From Planctomycetota bacterium (GTDB lineage Bacteria; Planctomycetota; Phycisphaerae; Phycisphaerales; Phycisphaeraceae): DNA of 64,000 bases. The notes beneath the pieces are model-generated. The model was not told the DNA's origin. It searched no databases and saw only the letters and a list, made by a program, of their open reading frames with translations. The position numbers and the translations under genes were made by a program. Shown here piece after piece: positions 25,448 through 33,852 of the stretch. Within the stretch, counting starts at the first letter, position 1; each line of letters begins with the position of its first letter. Location: assembly GCA_021413865.1 (NCBI GenBank), contig JAIOPN010000026.1, positions 1 to 64,000 of the forward strand, in the 5' to 3' direction.

Positions 25448-26467
25448 ATGTTTTCGATGGCTGCGTCAACCGCTTTTAATGTTTTTGACTTGGTTGCGCT
25501 TCCTCGGAAAGAGGAGCCGCACGATCGCGTCTTGGAATGGCTTTGCGATCCGACTGCAACTCATGGCGTAGCGGATTTCGCCGCCAGGATTGTGCGATTG
25601 CTGTGGCCCCATCCATTTGAAGAACAGGTCTTACGAAAAAAACGCCAGTTCAAGCTGGACGCCGACAGCTACCCCGATCTGGTGGTGGAATTTACGTCGA
25701 GCTTATTGGTCATCGAGAACAAGGTGAATGCTTCCGCCCTCCGGTCAGGCCAGTTGGAAAAACAAAATGAGCTTGCCGGCAAGAAACAGAACGGCAAAGG
25801 GCTGTACCACGTTTTGCTCTGTCCCGACCGCCTTTCCACGATTGGCATTGCCCTGAATGAGCCGAGTTTTGCTGTATTACGTTACAGCCAATACGCAGAG
25901 CTCGTACGAGAGATATTACCGTCGTCCAAAGATGAGGATGCGAAGATAATGTTGGCGCACTACGCCCAACATGTTGAACGGCAATATGGCAAAGCGATGC
26001 CCCCAGGGCTGCGCGCAGCCGCCGGCAGCACGATTGCCAAGCGGAACACCGACAAACAGGTATGGTCCGAAGAACGCTTTATCGCCCAGGCTGAAGAGCG
26101 GGGTTCAGCAGAGTTGCGAGACGCCCAAGTGGAACTGCTGGATTTGATCCGTTCCATGGAAGCGGTAGAGCCACGTTTTGATAGCAGCGGGCCCGTCAAC
26201 GCCACCTATAAGATCTATCTGGCGGGTACGAACGTGCACTTTCTGTGGGTGTACGCGGACGGCCGGCTGTATGTGACTTGGAGTTTCCTTACGGCTGCGG
26301 GCCACGCCAACGCCGCGGCGGCTTGGAAGCAGATGTGGTCTGATCGACTGACAGACTCAACCAAGAAGGACGGTTGTAACGCTAAAGATAACTTGATCGA
26401 AATTGGCACGGCAGAGATCGCCCAGAAACTCCAGCGTATCGCGGATGTTGCGGGTGCAAAAGGCTGA
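25448..26467 (+). CDS. PD-(D/E)XK nuclease superfamily protein (PDDEXK_4-like)
   Basis: A 339-residue protein. The nuclease core is SYPDLVVEF with Asp77, then LLVIENKVNA with Glu90 and Lys92, followed by a basic QLEKQNELAGKK helix and a strand LYHVLLCPDR; this is the pattern of the PF14281-type superfamily. The C-terminal section (about 235-335) is a separate beta-rich domain. ATG at 25448 or a second ATG three codons later are the plausible starts. G+C is lower than both neighbours, indicating transfer. No methylase, helicase or toxin-antitoxin partner lies beside it. It could be an anti-phage nuclease, but that is inference. Confidence 0.78.
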   Translation: MFSMAASTAFNVFDLVALPRKEEPHDRVLEWLCDPTATHGVADFAARIVRLLWPHPFEEQVLRKKRQFKLDADSYPDLVVEFTSSLLVIENKVNASALRSGQLEKQNELAGKKQNGKGLYHVLLCPDRLSTIGIALNEPSFAVLRYSQYAELVREILPSSKDEDAKIMLAHYAQHVERQYGKAMPPGLRAAAGSTIAKRNTDKQVWSEERFIAQAEERGSAELRDAQVELLDLIRSMEAVEPRFDSSGPVNATYKIYLAGTNVHFLWVYADGRLYVTWSFLTAAGHANAAAAWKQMWSDRLTDSTKKDGCNAKDNLIEIGTAEIAQKLQRIADVAGAKG

Positions 26468-26472
26468 GTTCC

Positions 26473-26547
26473 GCAGGGTGCGATTCAGTGCACCACGATC
26501 ATCCTTGGCGGTCGCATGCGGAGGGTGCGCTGAAGCGACACCCTACG
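26473..26547. repeat. Inverted repeat in a convergent gap
   Basis: AGGGTGCGATTCAGTGCACC (26475-26494) pairs imperfectly with GGGTGCGCTGAAGCGACACCC (from 26523), a form common among bacterial REP palindromes. It sits between the convergent nuclease and beta-propeller genes and may help end both transcripts. Confidence 0.6.
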
Positions 26548-26595
26548 AGGCCCCGTTGTTCGCGGACTCAGGAGTGGGGGTGGTGGGGCGGCTTA

Positions 26596-28479
26596 TCAAA
26601 TATCAACACATCGCACCCGGTGGTGGCTCGCGAAGAAAAACCGGTTCCTAACGATCGGCCCCGCGGCGTCGATTGTGCCGTCCTGTGCGTCCCACGCGTG
26701 TTCGATCTCGACCGTGCCGGGCTTGATGCGGTAGAGCGCCTTCTTGCCCGCGCCGTAGGTCGCGCCGTCCGGGCCGCGCTGCAGCGCCCACTCCAGGGGG
26801 CGGCCGACCGACTCCGGCAGCGGGGCACGCTTGAGCAGACGCCGGCCCGCGATGTCGAGCAGCGTCAGTTCGGGTTTGACGGGGCGGTCGTCGTCGGGCT
26901 TCTCGAACTTCGTGGCATCGAGGAAGCAGAGGGCGTAGACGGTCCCGTCGTCGTTGACCTTCAGGTCGTACACGCCGTTGATCGGGTCGAGGCCGAAGGT
27001 TTCGGTCCAGTCGGCGTGTTCCTTTTCGATGTCCCACAGGACGAATCCGCCGGTGCGGACGCGCGGTTTGGCGCCCGAGCCGGCCCAGACGGTGGTGCCG
27101 ACGAGCATGCGGTTGAGCGCGGGGAGCCACGCCAGGGAGACGACGCTGCAATCCTGCATGAGGTGGCGGTGCGTGGTTTTTTTGCCCGTCTTGGGGTCGT
27201 AGGAGGTGAGCGTGCCGCCCCACATGCCGTAGTCCGGGACGCTGCCGATCCAGACACGGCCCAGCGGCCCGGCGACCATCGCCAGCGGGCGGCAGGCGAC
27301 GGGATCGATCCGGCCCACGTCGCGCGGGTTGGAGGCTTCATCCTCGCCGGTGAAGACATAGGGCTTTTTCGGGTCGTAAACGGAGAGGCGGGCGTTTGGG
27401 TAGGAGCAGATGAAGAGCTTGCCGTCGAGGTTGCCCATGGTGTAGGCCTCGCCGGTGGAGAGGCTGCACGGGCCGTGGTTGGTGAGTTTGTCACCGGGCT
27501 GTGTGCCGGGCGTGTGGCCGGTCTCGCAGGTGAAGATGTGCTCGGGGAGGATGGAGGAACCGTAGAGCAGGCCGTCGGGACCGAGGTGGAGCTTGTAGAT
27601 GGAGGTGCCGTCGCCGCGCCAGTTGAGGGTGAGGTCGCGCGTCTCGCCGCCATCGAAGGCGACGCGGAGTTTGCGGCAGACGGCGGGGTCGGTGAAGTGC
27701 GCCTTGAAGCCGTACTGCTTCGGGGCGTGTCGGCCGCCCCAGCCCGCGTGCACGACGCCCTCGGTCGGCACGGCGTCGATCGGCTCGGCTGTGGCGCCGC
27801 GGAGGCGGAACTTGCCCTTGACCGAGTCGATGTAGAGCAGGCCGTCGGCGGCTTTCACGAGGGCGATCTGGTCGTGGCCATGCTCGGCGTTGACCGTTGG
27901 GCCCACCGTCACGCCGCGGCCCGCGGCGCGGTCCCACGCGACGACGTGCGGGAAGCACATGCGCACCAGGCCGGCCACCGTGCCGTCGGAACCGGCGCGG
28001 GGGTAGAAGTACATGTCTGTCTCGTCCATCCGGCCGTGGTCGGTGATCTTGCCGGTGGCGGGGTCGTAGCTGGCGAGGCTCGCGCGGGGAAAGCTGCCCA
28101 TCCAGACCACGCCGTCGGGCCCCTCGTCGAGCTGTACGGCGTGCGTGTCGGCGAAGGCATCCACCTTGCCGAGCACCTCGAGTTCCCGCCGTGCCATCGT
28201 CAGGCGGAGCAGGTGGCCCGCGGTGGCGACATAGACCGTGCCGTCGCGCGGCGAACGCAACGAGATGCCGCCCTCAGCGCCGGGGATGTCGGCGTTCCAC
28301 TGCCTGCACGCGCCGGTCGTCAGGTTGATCTCGGCGATGATCATCCCGCCGACGTGCTGGCTCATCACGGCGAAGAGCGAGGGGACACCGGCGGCGTCGC
28401 GGTAGGGGTGCAGCGCGGTGTGGAAGACGGCCTTGACGGGGACGCCCAGTTCACGGGCGGCTTGGGGGTGGTTCGGCAT
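26596..28479 (-). CDS. Beta-propeller protein (WD40/SMP-30-like), function unknown
   Basis: A 627-residue protein made of repeated four-strand units. Repeats carry patterns such as DGTVYVATAGHLLRL, DGVVWMGSF-SLASYDPATGK, DGLLYIDSVKGKF, LGRVWIGSVPDYG and DGTVYALCF, as in propellers of the NHL, YVTN and virginiamycin-lyase-like groups. No signal peptide is obvious, so it may be cytoplasmic. Its start diverges from the sialidase-like gene across a palindromic repeat. Related proteins in planctomycetes are often placed with sugar or polysaccharide genes, as here. No catalytic residues could be assigned. Confidence 0.75.
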   Translation of the reverse strand: MPNHPQAARELGVPVKAVFHTALHPYRDAAGVPSLFAVMSQHVGGMIIAEINLTTGACRQWNADIPGAEGGISLRSPRDGTVYVATAGHLLRLTMARRELEVLGKVDAFADTHAVQLDEGPDGVVWMGSFPRASLASYDPATGKITDHGRMDETDMYFYPRAGSDGTVAGLVRMCFPHVVAWDRAAGRGVTVGPTVNAEHGHDQIALVKAADGLLYIDSVKGKFRLRGATAEPIDAVPTEGVVHAGWGGRHAPKQYGFKAHFTDPAVCRKLRVAFDGGETRDLTLNWRGDGTSIYKLHLGPDGLLYGSSILPEHIFTCETGHTPGTQPGDKLTNHGPCSLSTGEAYTMGNLDGKLFICSYPNARLSVYDPKKPYVFTGEDEASNPRDVGRIDPVACRPLAMVAGPLGRVWIGSVPDYGMWGGTLTSYDPKTGKKTTHRHLMQDCSVVSLAWLPALNRMLVGTTVWAGSGAKPRVRTGGFVLWDIEKEHADWTETFGLDPINGVYDLKVNDDGTVYALCFLDATKFEKPDDDRPVKPELTLLDIAGRRLLKRAPLPESVGRPLEWALQRGPDGATYGAGKKALYRIKPGTVEIEHAWDAQDGTIDAAGPIVRNRFFFASHHRVRCVDI

Positions 28480-28519
28480 AGTCCTTCGATATTAGGTTCT
28501 GGCCGGAAACTTGCGCTGT

Positions 28520-28601
28520 GGACGAGCCGCGACAGTGAGGGAGCGGTCTGTGTGCGTGCGATATTTAGAAAAGACCACTCCCTCACTGTCGTGGCTCGTC
28601 C
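28520..28601. repeat. GGACGAGCC palindrome family, copy 2
   Basis: The left arm 28520-28549 begins GGACGAGCCGCGACAGTGAG and pairs with 28572-28601 ending CACTGTCGTGGCTCGTCC; nearly every base is matched, with paired changes relative to the other copies (CAGTG/CACTG here, CCGTG/CACGG at 57682). Such compensating changes suggest the hairpin itself is conserved. Confidence 0.92.
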
Positions 28602-28691
28602 GTAGTTGCGGCAGGGTGCGCACACGCGTTCGGCGGTATGCTCTCCCGCTCGAACGGTGTTGTATTCAGCGATTCCTTCTTGGAGTGTGAT

Positions 28692-29813
28692 ATGTCGAAC
28701 AACTGGCCCGTGGGCCGCACCTACGAGATGCACGGTTTCAAGGCCCAACTCTCCGCCCCGGTCCTTGTCGGCCGCAGCACGGGGTACTACTGGTTCCCGA
28801 CAGTCGCTCGGCTCGACGGCAAGGCGCTGATGGCGACGATGAACAACTACGCCGACGCCCACGTCGCCCAATCCACGGCCGAGATCGCCTTCTCCGAGGA
28901 CGACGGCCTGACCTGGTCGCCCGCCGGCGTGCACCCCTACGGCGACGTGGCCGTCACGCTCGACAACGGCGACCGGATTTTTCTCCCGTACTACCTCAAC
29001 ACGCGCGAGGGCGGCATGGGCGCGCCCTTCACCCGCCTTAAGAAGGGCTCTCGCACGCTGGAGACCGTCGCGTCGGGCGTGACCGTCACAGGCTGGCCGC
29101 GCGGCAACAAACTCCTGGACAACGGCGCGTGCGGGTTTGTGTTCAACGGCCAGGCCGTCCGCCTCAAGGATGGCTCGCATCTCACGACGCTGTACGGCAC
29201 GTTCGAGGGTGACGAGAAATACTCGCTCGTCGCCGCCAGCTCGCGCGACGGGGTGAACTGGACCGTTGGCCCGATCGTCGCCGGGCCGGAGCACCGCTTC
29301 AACGGGTGGGAGGGGCCGTGCGAGTCGGCGCTCTGCCGGCTGCGCGACGGTCGGCTGCTCATCATGTTCCGGGTGGGGGCGATGTGGTCCTACGGTGCGA
29401 CGTGGAGCAGCGACGAGGGGCGGACGTGGTCCACGCCGCGCGACATGACCGTCACGTTTTCCGTCCAGCCGGGTCTGGCGGTGCTGACGGACGGCATGGT
29501 GGTGCTGGCGGGCGGCCGGCCCGGGCCGCACATCTGGTTTGATGCGACCGGCACGGGCGAGAACTGGCAGCGCCTGAGCATGTGGGACCACCACGACGCG
29601 CTCGTCCCCACCGGCGAGGTCATCGGCATCCAGGGGCGATCTTCGTCCTACACCGAAGTGGTTGCGCTCGACGATCGCAACCTGCTCTACATCTACGACC
29701 GCATCCCCTGGGGCTGGTCGGAAATCCCCGCGGGCACGACGGAGGTCGCGAACGGGAAGACGCGGCCGACGACCAACAGCGTGTGGGTTGTGCGGGTGAC
29801 GATCGTGCGGTGA
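28692..29813 (+). CDS. Sialidase-superfamily (BNR/Asp-box) protein
   Basis: A 373-residue six-bladed propeller protein. Three Asp boxes are visible: SEDDGLTW, SRDGVNW and SSDEGRTW. The start is set at the ATG at 28692 (MSNNWPVGRT); the longer frame from 28638 adds only leader sequence. No signal peptide is seen. Bacterial exo-alpha-sialidase-like proteins of this type often act on sugars other than sialic acid or are non-catalytic, so the substrate is open. It faces the heparinase-like gene tail-to-tail 34 bases away. Confidence 0.8.
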   Translation: MSNNWPVGRTYEMHGFKAQLSAPVLVGRSTGYYWFPTVARLDGKALMATMNNYADAHVAQSTAEIAFSEDDGLTWSPAGVHPYGDVAVTLDNGDRIFLPYYLNTREGGMGAPFTRLKKGSRTLETVASGVTVTGWPRGNKLLDNGACGFVFNGQAVRLKDGSHLTTLYGTFEGDEKYSLVAASSRDGVNWTVGPIVAGPEHRFNGWEGPCESALCRLRDGRLLIMFRVGAMWSYGATWSSDEGRTWSTPRDMTVTFSVQPGLAVLTDGMVVLAGGRPGPHIWFDATGTGENWQRLSMWDHHDALVPTGEVIGIQGRSSSYTEVVALDDRNLLYIYDRIPWGWSEIPAGTTEVANGKTRPTTNSVWVVRVTIVR

Positions 29814-29847
29814 GAGGCGGGGCGGGCCTTGATACTTGAAGCATGTA

Positions 29848-32800
29848 TTACTCGATCAGCCGCACCGCCGGGAGCGTGAACCGTTGCATCGGTCGGATCG
29901 GGAAGCGCGTGGAGGCGATGCGACGTCCGTCGATCGCGTCCACCTCGTAGCCCGTGGGCGACGGGCCGTCGCCGGTGACGAACCAGCATTTCACGTCCGG
30001 CCGCACCGTTGGGAAGCCGGCCGGCGGCGGGGCGTCGGCCGTGATGGAGTCGTTCCCCGCCTCGATCACGCGGCCGGTCCATTGATCGGGTCCGTCGGCG
30101 AAACCGCCGCCCTCCCAGCGGCATCGTTTCGCGGCGATGGTCAGGGCTTTCGCGCCATTTTTTGTGTGCAGCAGCAATGCCGTGTCGCCGTGGAACTCGA
30201 CACCGGCGACGGTGGCGGGGTGGGCGAACTGATTGAGAAATAGATACCGGCCGTGGGGTGATTCGATCTCGATGGCGACGGCGTCGGGTCCGGCGCTTAC
30301 GGGGATGGCGAGCCGGCGCGGTTTGAGTCCTTGCAGTTTGCCGTTTTGATCCGGGGCTTCGTGGACCGTGACGAATGTGCTGGAGACGTTTTCGCCTCCG
30401 CGCACCAGATCGAGGAACCGCAACCGTCTCCCGGATTGGCTGAGCGTCTCCTGCCCCGGGCCGTTGGAGACTTCCGCCGTGTCGGCGTTGCACAGCACGT
30501 GCGTGCGGAAGGCGAAGCCGGTTTCACTCCACGTCGCGGACCACGGCTGGGCCGGCGCGGCGACGCGCTGTGAGTCGCGCAAGCCGAAAATATGTTCATG
30601 GACAATACTCTTGCCAAAGTCGGGGTAGGGGGGCAGCGGCGGCATGGCGATACCCTCGAACGTTAGGGCGTGCCCCGGCGCGTTGCTGGCGCCGACTTCG
30701 GAGGAGAGGCGATAGACATGCTGTCTGCCGCCGGTGACGCGGAAGATGTCGATGACGAAGCTCCCGCCGCCGGGTGTTTTCACCAGCGCGATGAATCTGC
30801 GATAAACGGGGCACTGCGGGTAGGCGTCGGAGTAAGCCTCGACGACCGAGGCGAACGGCGTTGACGCCATTCGCCGCAGGCCGGGCCGCCGCACCGCGTC
30901 GCTCTCGTCGCGCCCCCAGCCCTTCCAGAAGACCTGCTCCCCGCCGTCCACGATGACGAGGTTGTGGCTGTGGATGGCGTGGATCCAGTGGTTCATCGGC
31001 GTGTCGCAGACGTAGCCCTGGTCGCCCAGCAGGTCTCGCCCCTGCGCGGCGAAGTAGATGTGCAGGTTGTCGGTTTGGCGGTGGATGCCCGGCGGGCTGA
31101 AGGTGAACGCGAGCGTGTCGGAGCGCGGGCCGCTGCCGTTGCGGAGCACCGCGGTCAACCAATCGGGGAAGAGCGTGTCGGAGAGCGGCAGGGGCAGGTC
31201 GAGTTCGGCGCGCTCGGCGGGGAGGTTGAAGAGGGTGTACTCGCTGGGCCTCAGCGCCGGGCCGGTGCGCGGGCCGTTGGAGTTGTCGGCCGGCGTGGCG
31301 ATGGCGCGCAGGACGGCGGGCAGGCAGCCATCGACCAGCCCAGGGCAGCGCCGCATGGCGATCTCGAAAACATGCAGTGATGGCGCGCCGTTCACGGGCG
31401 AGTCGGCAAGTGGGAGATACCGCCCATCGGGTCGGAGCTGCTCGACCTGCGTGCGCAGGATGCGGCGGAGGCGTGCGTCGGTCTTGAAGACGTCGATCAC
31501 ACCGCTGCGGTCCTTGAAGCCCGCCGGCCACGCGAAGCCGTGCAGCGTCTCGGGGATCCAGACCATGCCGGAGATGAACATGACGGTGTAGGCCGGGCTT
31601 TCGTGGCTGAACCCGTCGGAGAGGAACGATTTGTCGCGCAGCGCCTCGTAGCCGCGCAGCGCTACGTCCGCGAAATCTGCGATGCCCATGCAGCGCGCCA
31701 CCTGCGCCATGGGGTGATAGACATAAGGTCCCTTGTTGTTGATGCAGTCGGCCCTGTCCGCGCCGCCGACGAACGGCTCGCCGGTCATGATCCACTCGAG
31801 GATCAGGTCACGCTCCAATTTGCGGCGCAGCTCGGGGGTCCAGAGCGATCGGCCGTCGGCGTCTGTCGCGTCGTGCAGGAGGTCGTAGGCCCCCGCGACG
31901 GGGTTGATCAGGCTTGTGTCGGCGCTGGGGTGACACCGGCCGGCGCAGAAAAAATAAGCGAGCATCTTGGCGCAATCGGGCTGGTCATCGACCGGGCCGG
32001 TCTCGAACGCCGGGCCCGCATACGCCTGGCCGTAGGGGTTGCGCTTCCAGTGCAGCGGCAGGGCCATGTCGTGCCACGCGGCGTAGATCGGGTCGCAATC
32101 CGCGAAGGTCGAGTAGGCGTCGTGGTAGAGCCAGCGTGGCATCGCGTGGGCGAGCCGCGCCAGAATCTCCACGCCGCGCAGGGCGAAACGCGCCTCGCCC
32201 GTCATGCGGTACGCGATGCCAAGCCGGTTCGCCGCGCCGAGCATGAACTTCGCCCGCATCTCGCGCAGGATGCCCTCGAAGCTCACCAGCGTCGGCTTCT
32301 CGACCCACTTGTACGCGAGCGCGCCGCTGCGGTCGCCCCGGTCGGCGCGCTCGGCGGGGGTGAGATAGTACGTGATCGTCTGCCCGCTGCGTGGGAGGAT
32401 GAGCACCCCCTCCTCCGGGTACCGCGCGTCGGGGTAGCGCTGGCCGCACGCCTTGCAGCGGATTTCATCCGGCCGCTTGTGGTCCCACTCGAAGAGCGGG
32501 AAGCCCGAGCCTTCCTGCGAGAGCGTCCCTACGCACGCAGGGCAGGTGAAGCCGTAAGGGCTGGTCGGTGTGAGTTCAGAGATCATCGCCTCGACGTAGC
32601 CCGCGGGCTGGGCGGCGACGTGCTCCGCGATGGCCATGAGGTCGTCGAAGCGCTGCCTGGCCCAGGGAGCGGTCTTGATGTTACGGCGTGCGATCTCGAC
32701 CTGCTCGTCCGTGAGCGTGACCGGGTGGGCCACGGGCGCGCGGCGGGCAAGGATGTCGTCCTTGCGACGCTCGATAGAGGCCCGGAACTCACGTTCTGCG

Positions 32801-32907
32801 GGGGAGCCGCCGAGTTGGTCGTGCGTCTGGCCGGGCACATAACCTTCGCCCTCCGACACGCGCCGCGCATAATCAGCGCGCAGCTCCGCAATATTCTGGT
32901 CAGTCAT
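29848..32907 (-). CDS. Heparinase II/III-like polysaccharide lyase with zinc ribbon
   Basis: A 1019-residue protein. The N-terminal part includes a four-cysteine ribbon (Cys122, Cys125, Cys151, Cys154), then an (alpha/alpha) toroid with KGPYVYHPMAQVARC, and a C-terminal beta-sandwich containing GIHRQTDNLHIYF and HAIHSHNLVIVDGG, the region that marks heparinase II/III and alginate-lyase-like enzymes. The start at 32907 (MTDQNIAELR) has GAGGGG eight to ten bases upstream. No signal peptide, unusual for a polysaccharide lyase. It probably cleaves acidic oligosaccharides by beta-elimination inside the cell, or the export signal is atypical. Substrate unknown. Confidence 0.85.
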   Translation of the reverse strand: MTDQNIAELRADYARRVSEGEGYVPGQTHDQLGGSPAEREFRASIERRKDDILARRAPVAHPVTLTDEQVEIARRNIKTAPWARQRFDDLMAIAEHVAAQPAGYVEAMISELTPTSPYGFTCPACVGTLSQEGSGFPLFEWDHKRPDEIRCKACGQRYPDARYPEEGVLILPRSGQTITYYLTPAERADRGDRSGALAYKWVEKPTLVSFEGILREMRAKFMLGAANRLGIAYRMTGEARFALRGVEILARLAHAMPRWLYHDAYSTFADCDPIYAAWHDMALPLHWKRNPYGQAYAGPAFETGPVDDQPDCAKMLAYFFCAGRCHPSADTSLINPVAGAYDLLHDATDADGRSLWTPELRRKLERDLILEWIMTGEPFVGGADRADCINNKGPYVYHPMAQVARCMGIADFADVALRGYEALRDKSFLSDGFSHESPAYTVMFISGMVWIPETLHGFAWPAGFKDRSGVIDVFKTDARLRRILRTQVEQLRPDGRYLPLADSPVNGAPSLHVFEIAMRRCPGLVDGCLPAVLRAIATPADNSNGPRTGPALRPSEYTLFNLPAERAELDLPLPLSDTLFPDWLTAVLRNGSGPRSDTLAFTFSPPGIHRQTDNLHIYFAAQGRDLLGDQGYVCDTPMNHWIHAIHSHNLVIVDGGEQVFWKGWGRDESDAVRRPGLRRMASTPFASVVEAYSDAYPQCPVYRRFIALVKTPGGGSFVIDIFRVTGGRQHVYRLSSEVGASNAPGHALTFEGIAMPPLPPYPDFGKSIVHEHIFGLRDSQRVAAPAQPWSATWSETGFAFRTHVLCNADTAEVSNGPGQETLSQSGRRLRFLDLVRGGENVSSTFVTVHEAPDQNGKLQGLKPRRLAIPVSAGPDAVAIEIESPHGRYLFLNQFAHPATVAGVEFHGDTALLLHTKNGAKALTIAAKRCRWEGGGFADGPDQWTGRVIEAGNDSITADAPPPAGFPTVRPDVKCWFVTGDGPSPTGYEVDAIDGRRIASTRFPIRPMQRFTLPAVRLIE

Positions 32908-33054
32908 GACGAAATACCCCTCGGTGGAACAGAACCGCCCGCCCATCAGAAACGACTCAGGCGAGGGTCGCAAGTCTGTCGCCATTCAAATTAATCACCA
33001 GCCGCGGCATCTACCGACTACGATAAGGGTGACATCTCACGCAGGAGCCCACCG

Positions 33055-33852
33055 ATGAGCCCGACGATGACGTTGTTGGACCGGCTGTGGGAGGATTACG
33101 CGTCGCTCAACCCGCAGGCGGGTGCGATCCACCGCCTGCTCACCGCCGAGGGCGAGCGGGTCGTTAACGATCACATCGCGCTCCGCACCTTCAACGACCC
33201 GCGCGTCAACATTGACCGGCTCGCCTCGGCGTTCACGGCGATGGGCTATCGCGCGGCGGACTCCTATGAGTTCCCGGAGAAAAAGCTCGACGCCCGCCAC
33301 TACGAGCACGCCGACGCCACGATGCCCAGGGTCTTCATCAGCGAGCTGCGGATCGAGGAGTGCAGCGCCGGGCTGCGGCAGCGCGTGTCGGCCCTGCTTG
33401 AGGAACTACCGCCCACGCTGCCCGCCAGCCCGGATTTCCCCGTATCCGGCCGGCCGTGGAGCCTGGGCTTCCCGGATTACCGGGCGCTGGCGGACGAAAG
33501 TGAGTACGCCGGCTGGCTCGCGGCGTTCGGCTTTCGCGCCAACCACTTCACCGTCCTGGTCAACGCACTCAAGAAACACCCCACGCTCCAGTCACTGAAC
33601 GTTTTCCTGAAATCAAAAGGGTTCGCGCTGAACACCAGCGGCGGTGAGATCAAGGGCACGCCCGCAGACCTGCTCGAACAATCATCGACCCTGGCCGACA
33701 AGGTGGACGTGCGCTTCAACGACGGTTCGCACACCATCCCCGGCTGCTACTACGAGTTCGCCCGCCGCTACCCCATGCCAGACGGTCGGCTCTTCGGCGG
33801 CTTCATCGCGCGCTCGGCGGACAAAATCTTCGAGAGCACGAACCGTCGCTAA
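33055..33852 (+). CDS. DUF1338 protein (2-oxoadipate dioxygenase/decarboxylase-like)
   Basis: A 265-residue short-form DUF1338 protein. The metal ligands expected from the studied HglS enzyme map to His40 (NDHIALRTF), His164 (ANHFTVLVN) and Glu234 (CYYEFARR). HglS oxidatively decarboxylates 2-oxoadipate to 2-hydroxyglutarate in lysine catabolism; it is much longer than this protein, so substrate may differ. An AGGAG eight bases before the ATG supports the start. Its last codon overlaps the end of astB by four bases on the opposite strand. The location beside an arginine-degradation operon suggests amino-acid or 2-oxo-acid metabolism. Confidence 0.85.
   Translation: MSPTMTLLDRLWEDYASLNPQAGAIHRLLTAEGERVVNDHIALRTFNDPRVNIDRLASAFTAMGYRAADSYEFPEKKLDARHYEHADATMPRVFISELRIEECSAGLRQRVSALLEELPPTLPASPDFPVSGRPWSLGFPDYRALADESEYAGWLAAFGFRANHFTVLVNALKKHPTLQSLNVFLKSKGFALNTSGGEIKGTPADLLEQSSTLADKVDVRFNDGSHTIPGCYYEFARRYPMPDGRLFGGFIARSADKIFESTNRR

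Noticed and set aside
26488-28605. A 705-residue plus-strand frame over the beta-propeller gene
   Set aside because: The minus-strand frame shows regular propeller repeats; the plus frame has none and ends in a palindromic repeat.
31540-32994. A 484-residue plus-strand frame over the heparinase-like gene
   Set aside because: It is composition-driven shadow coding opposite a conserved lyase-like protein.
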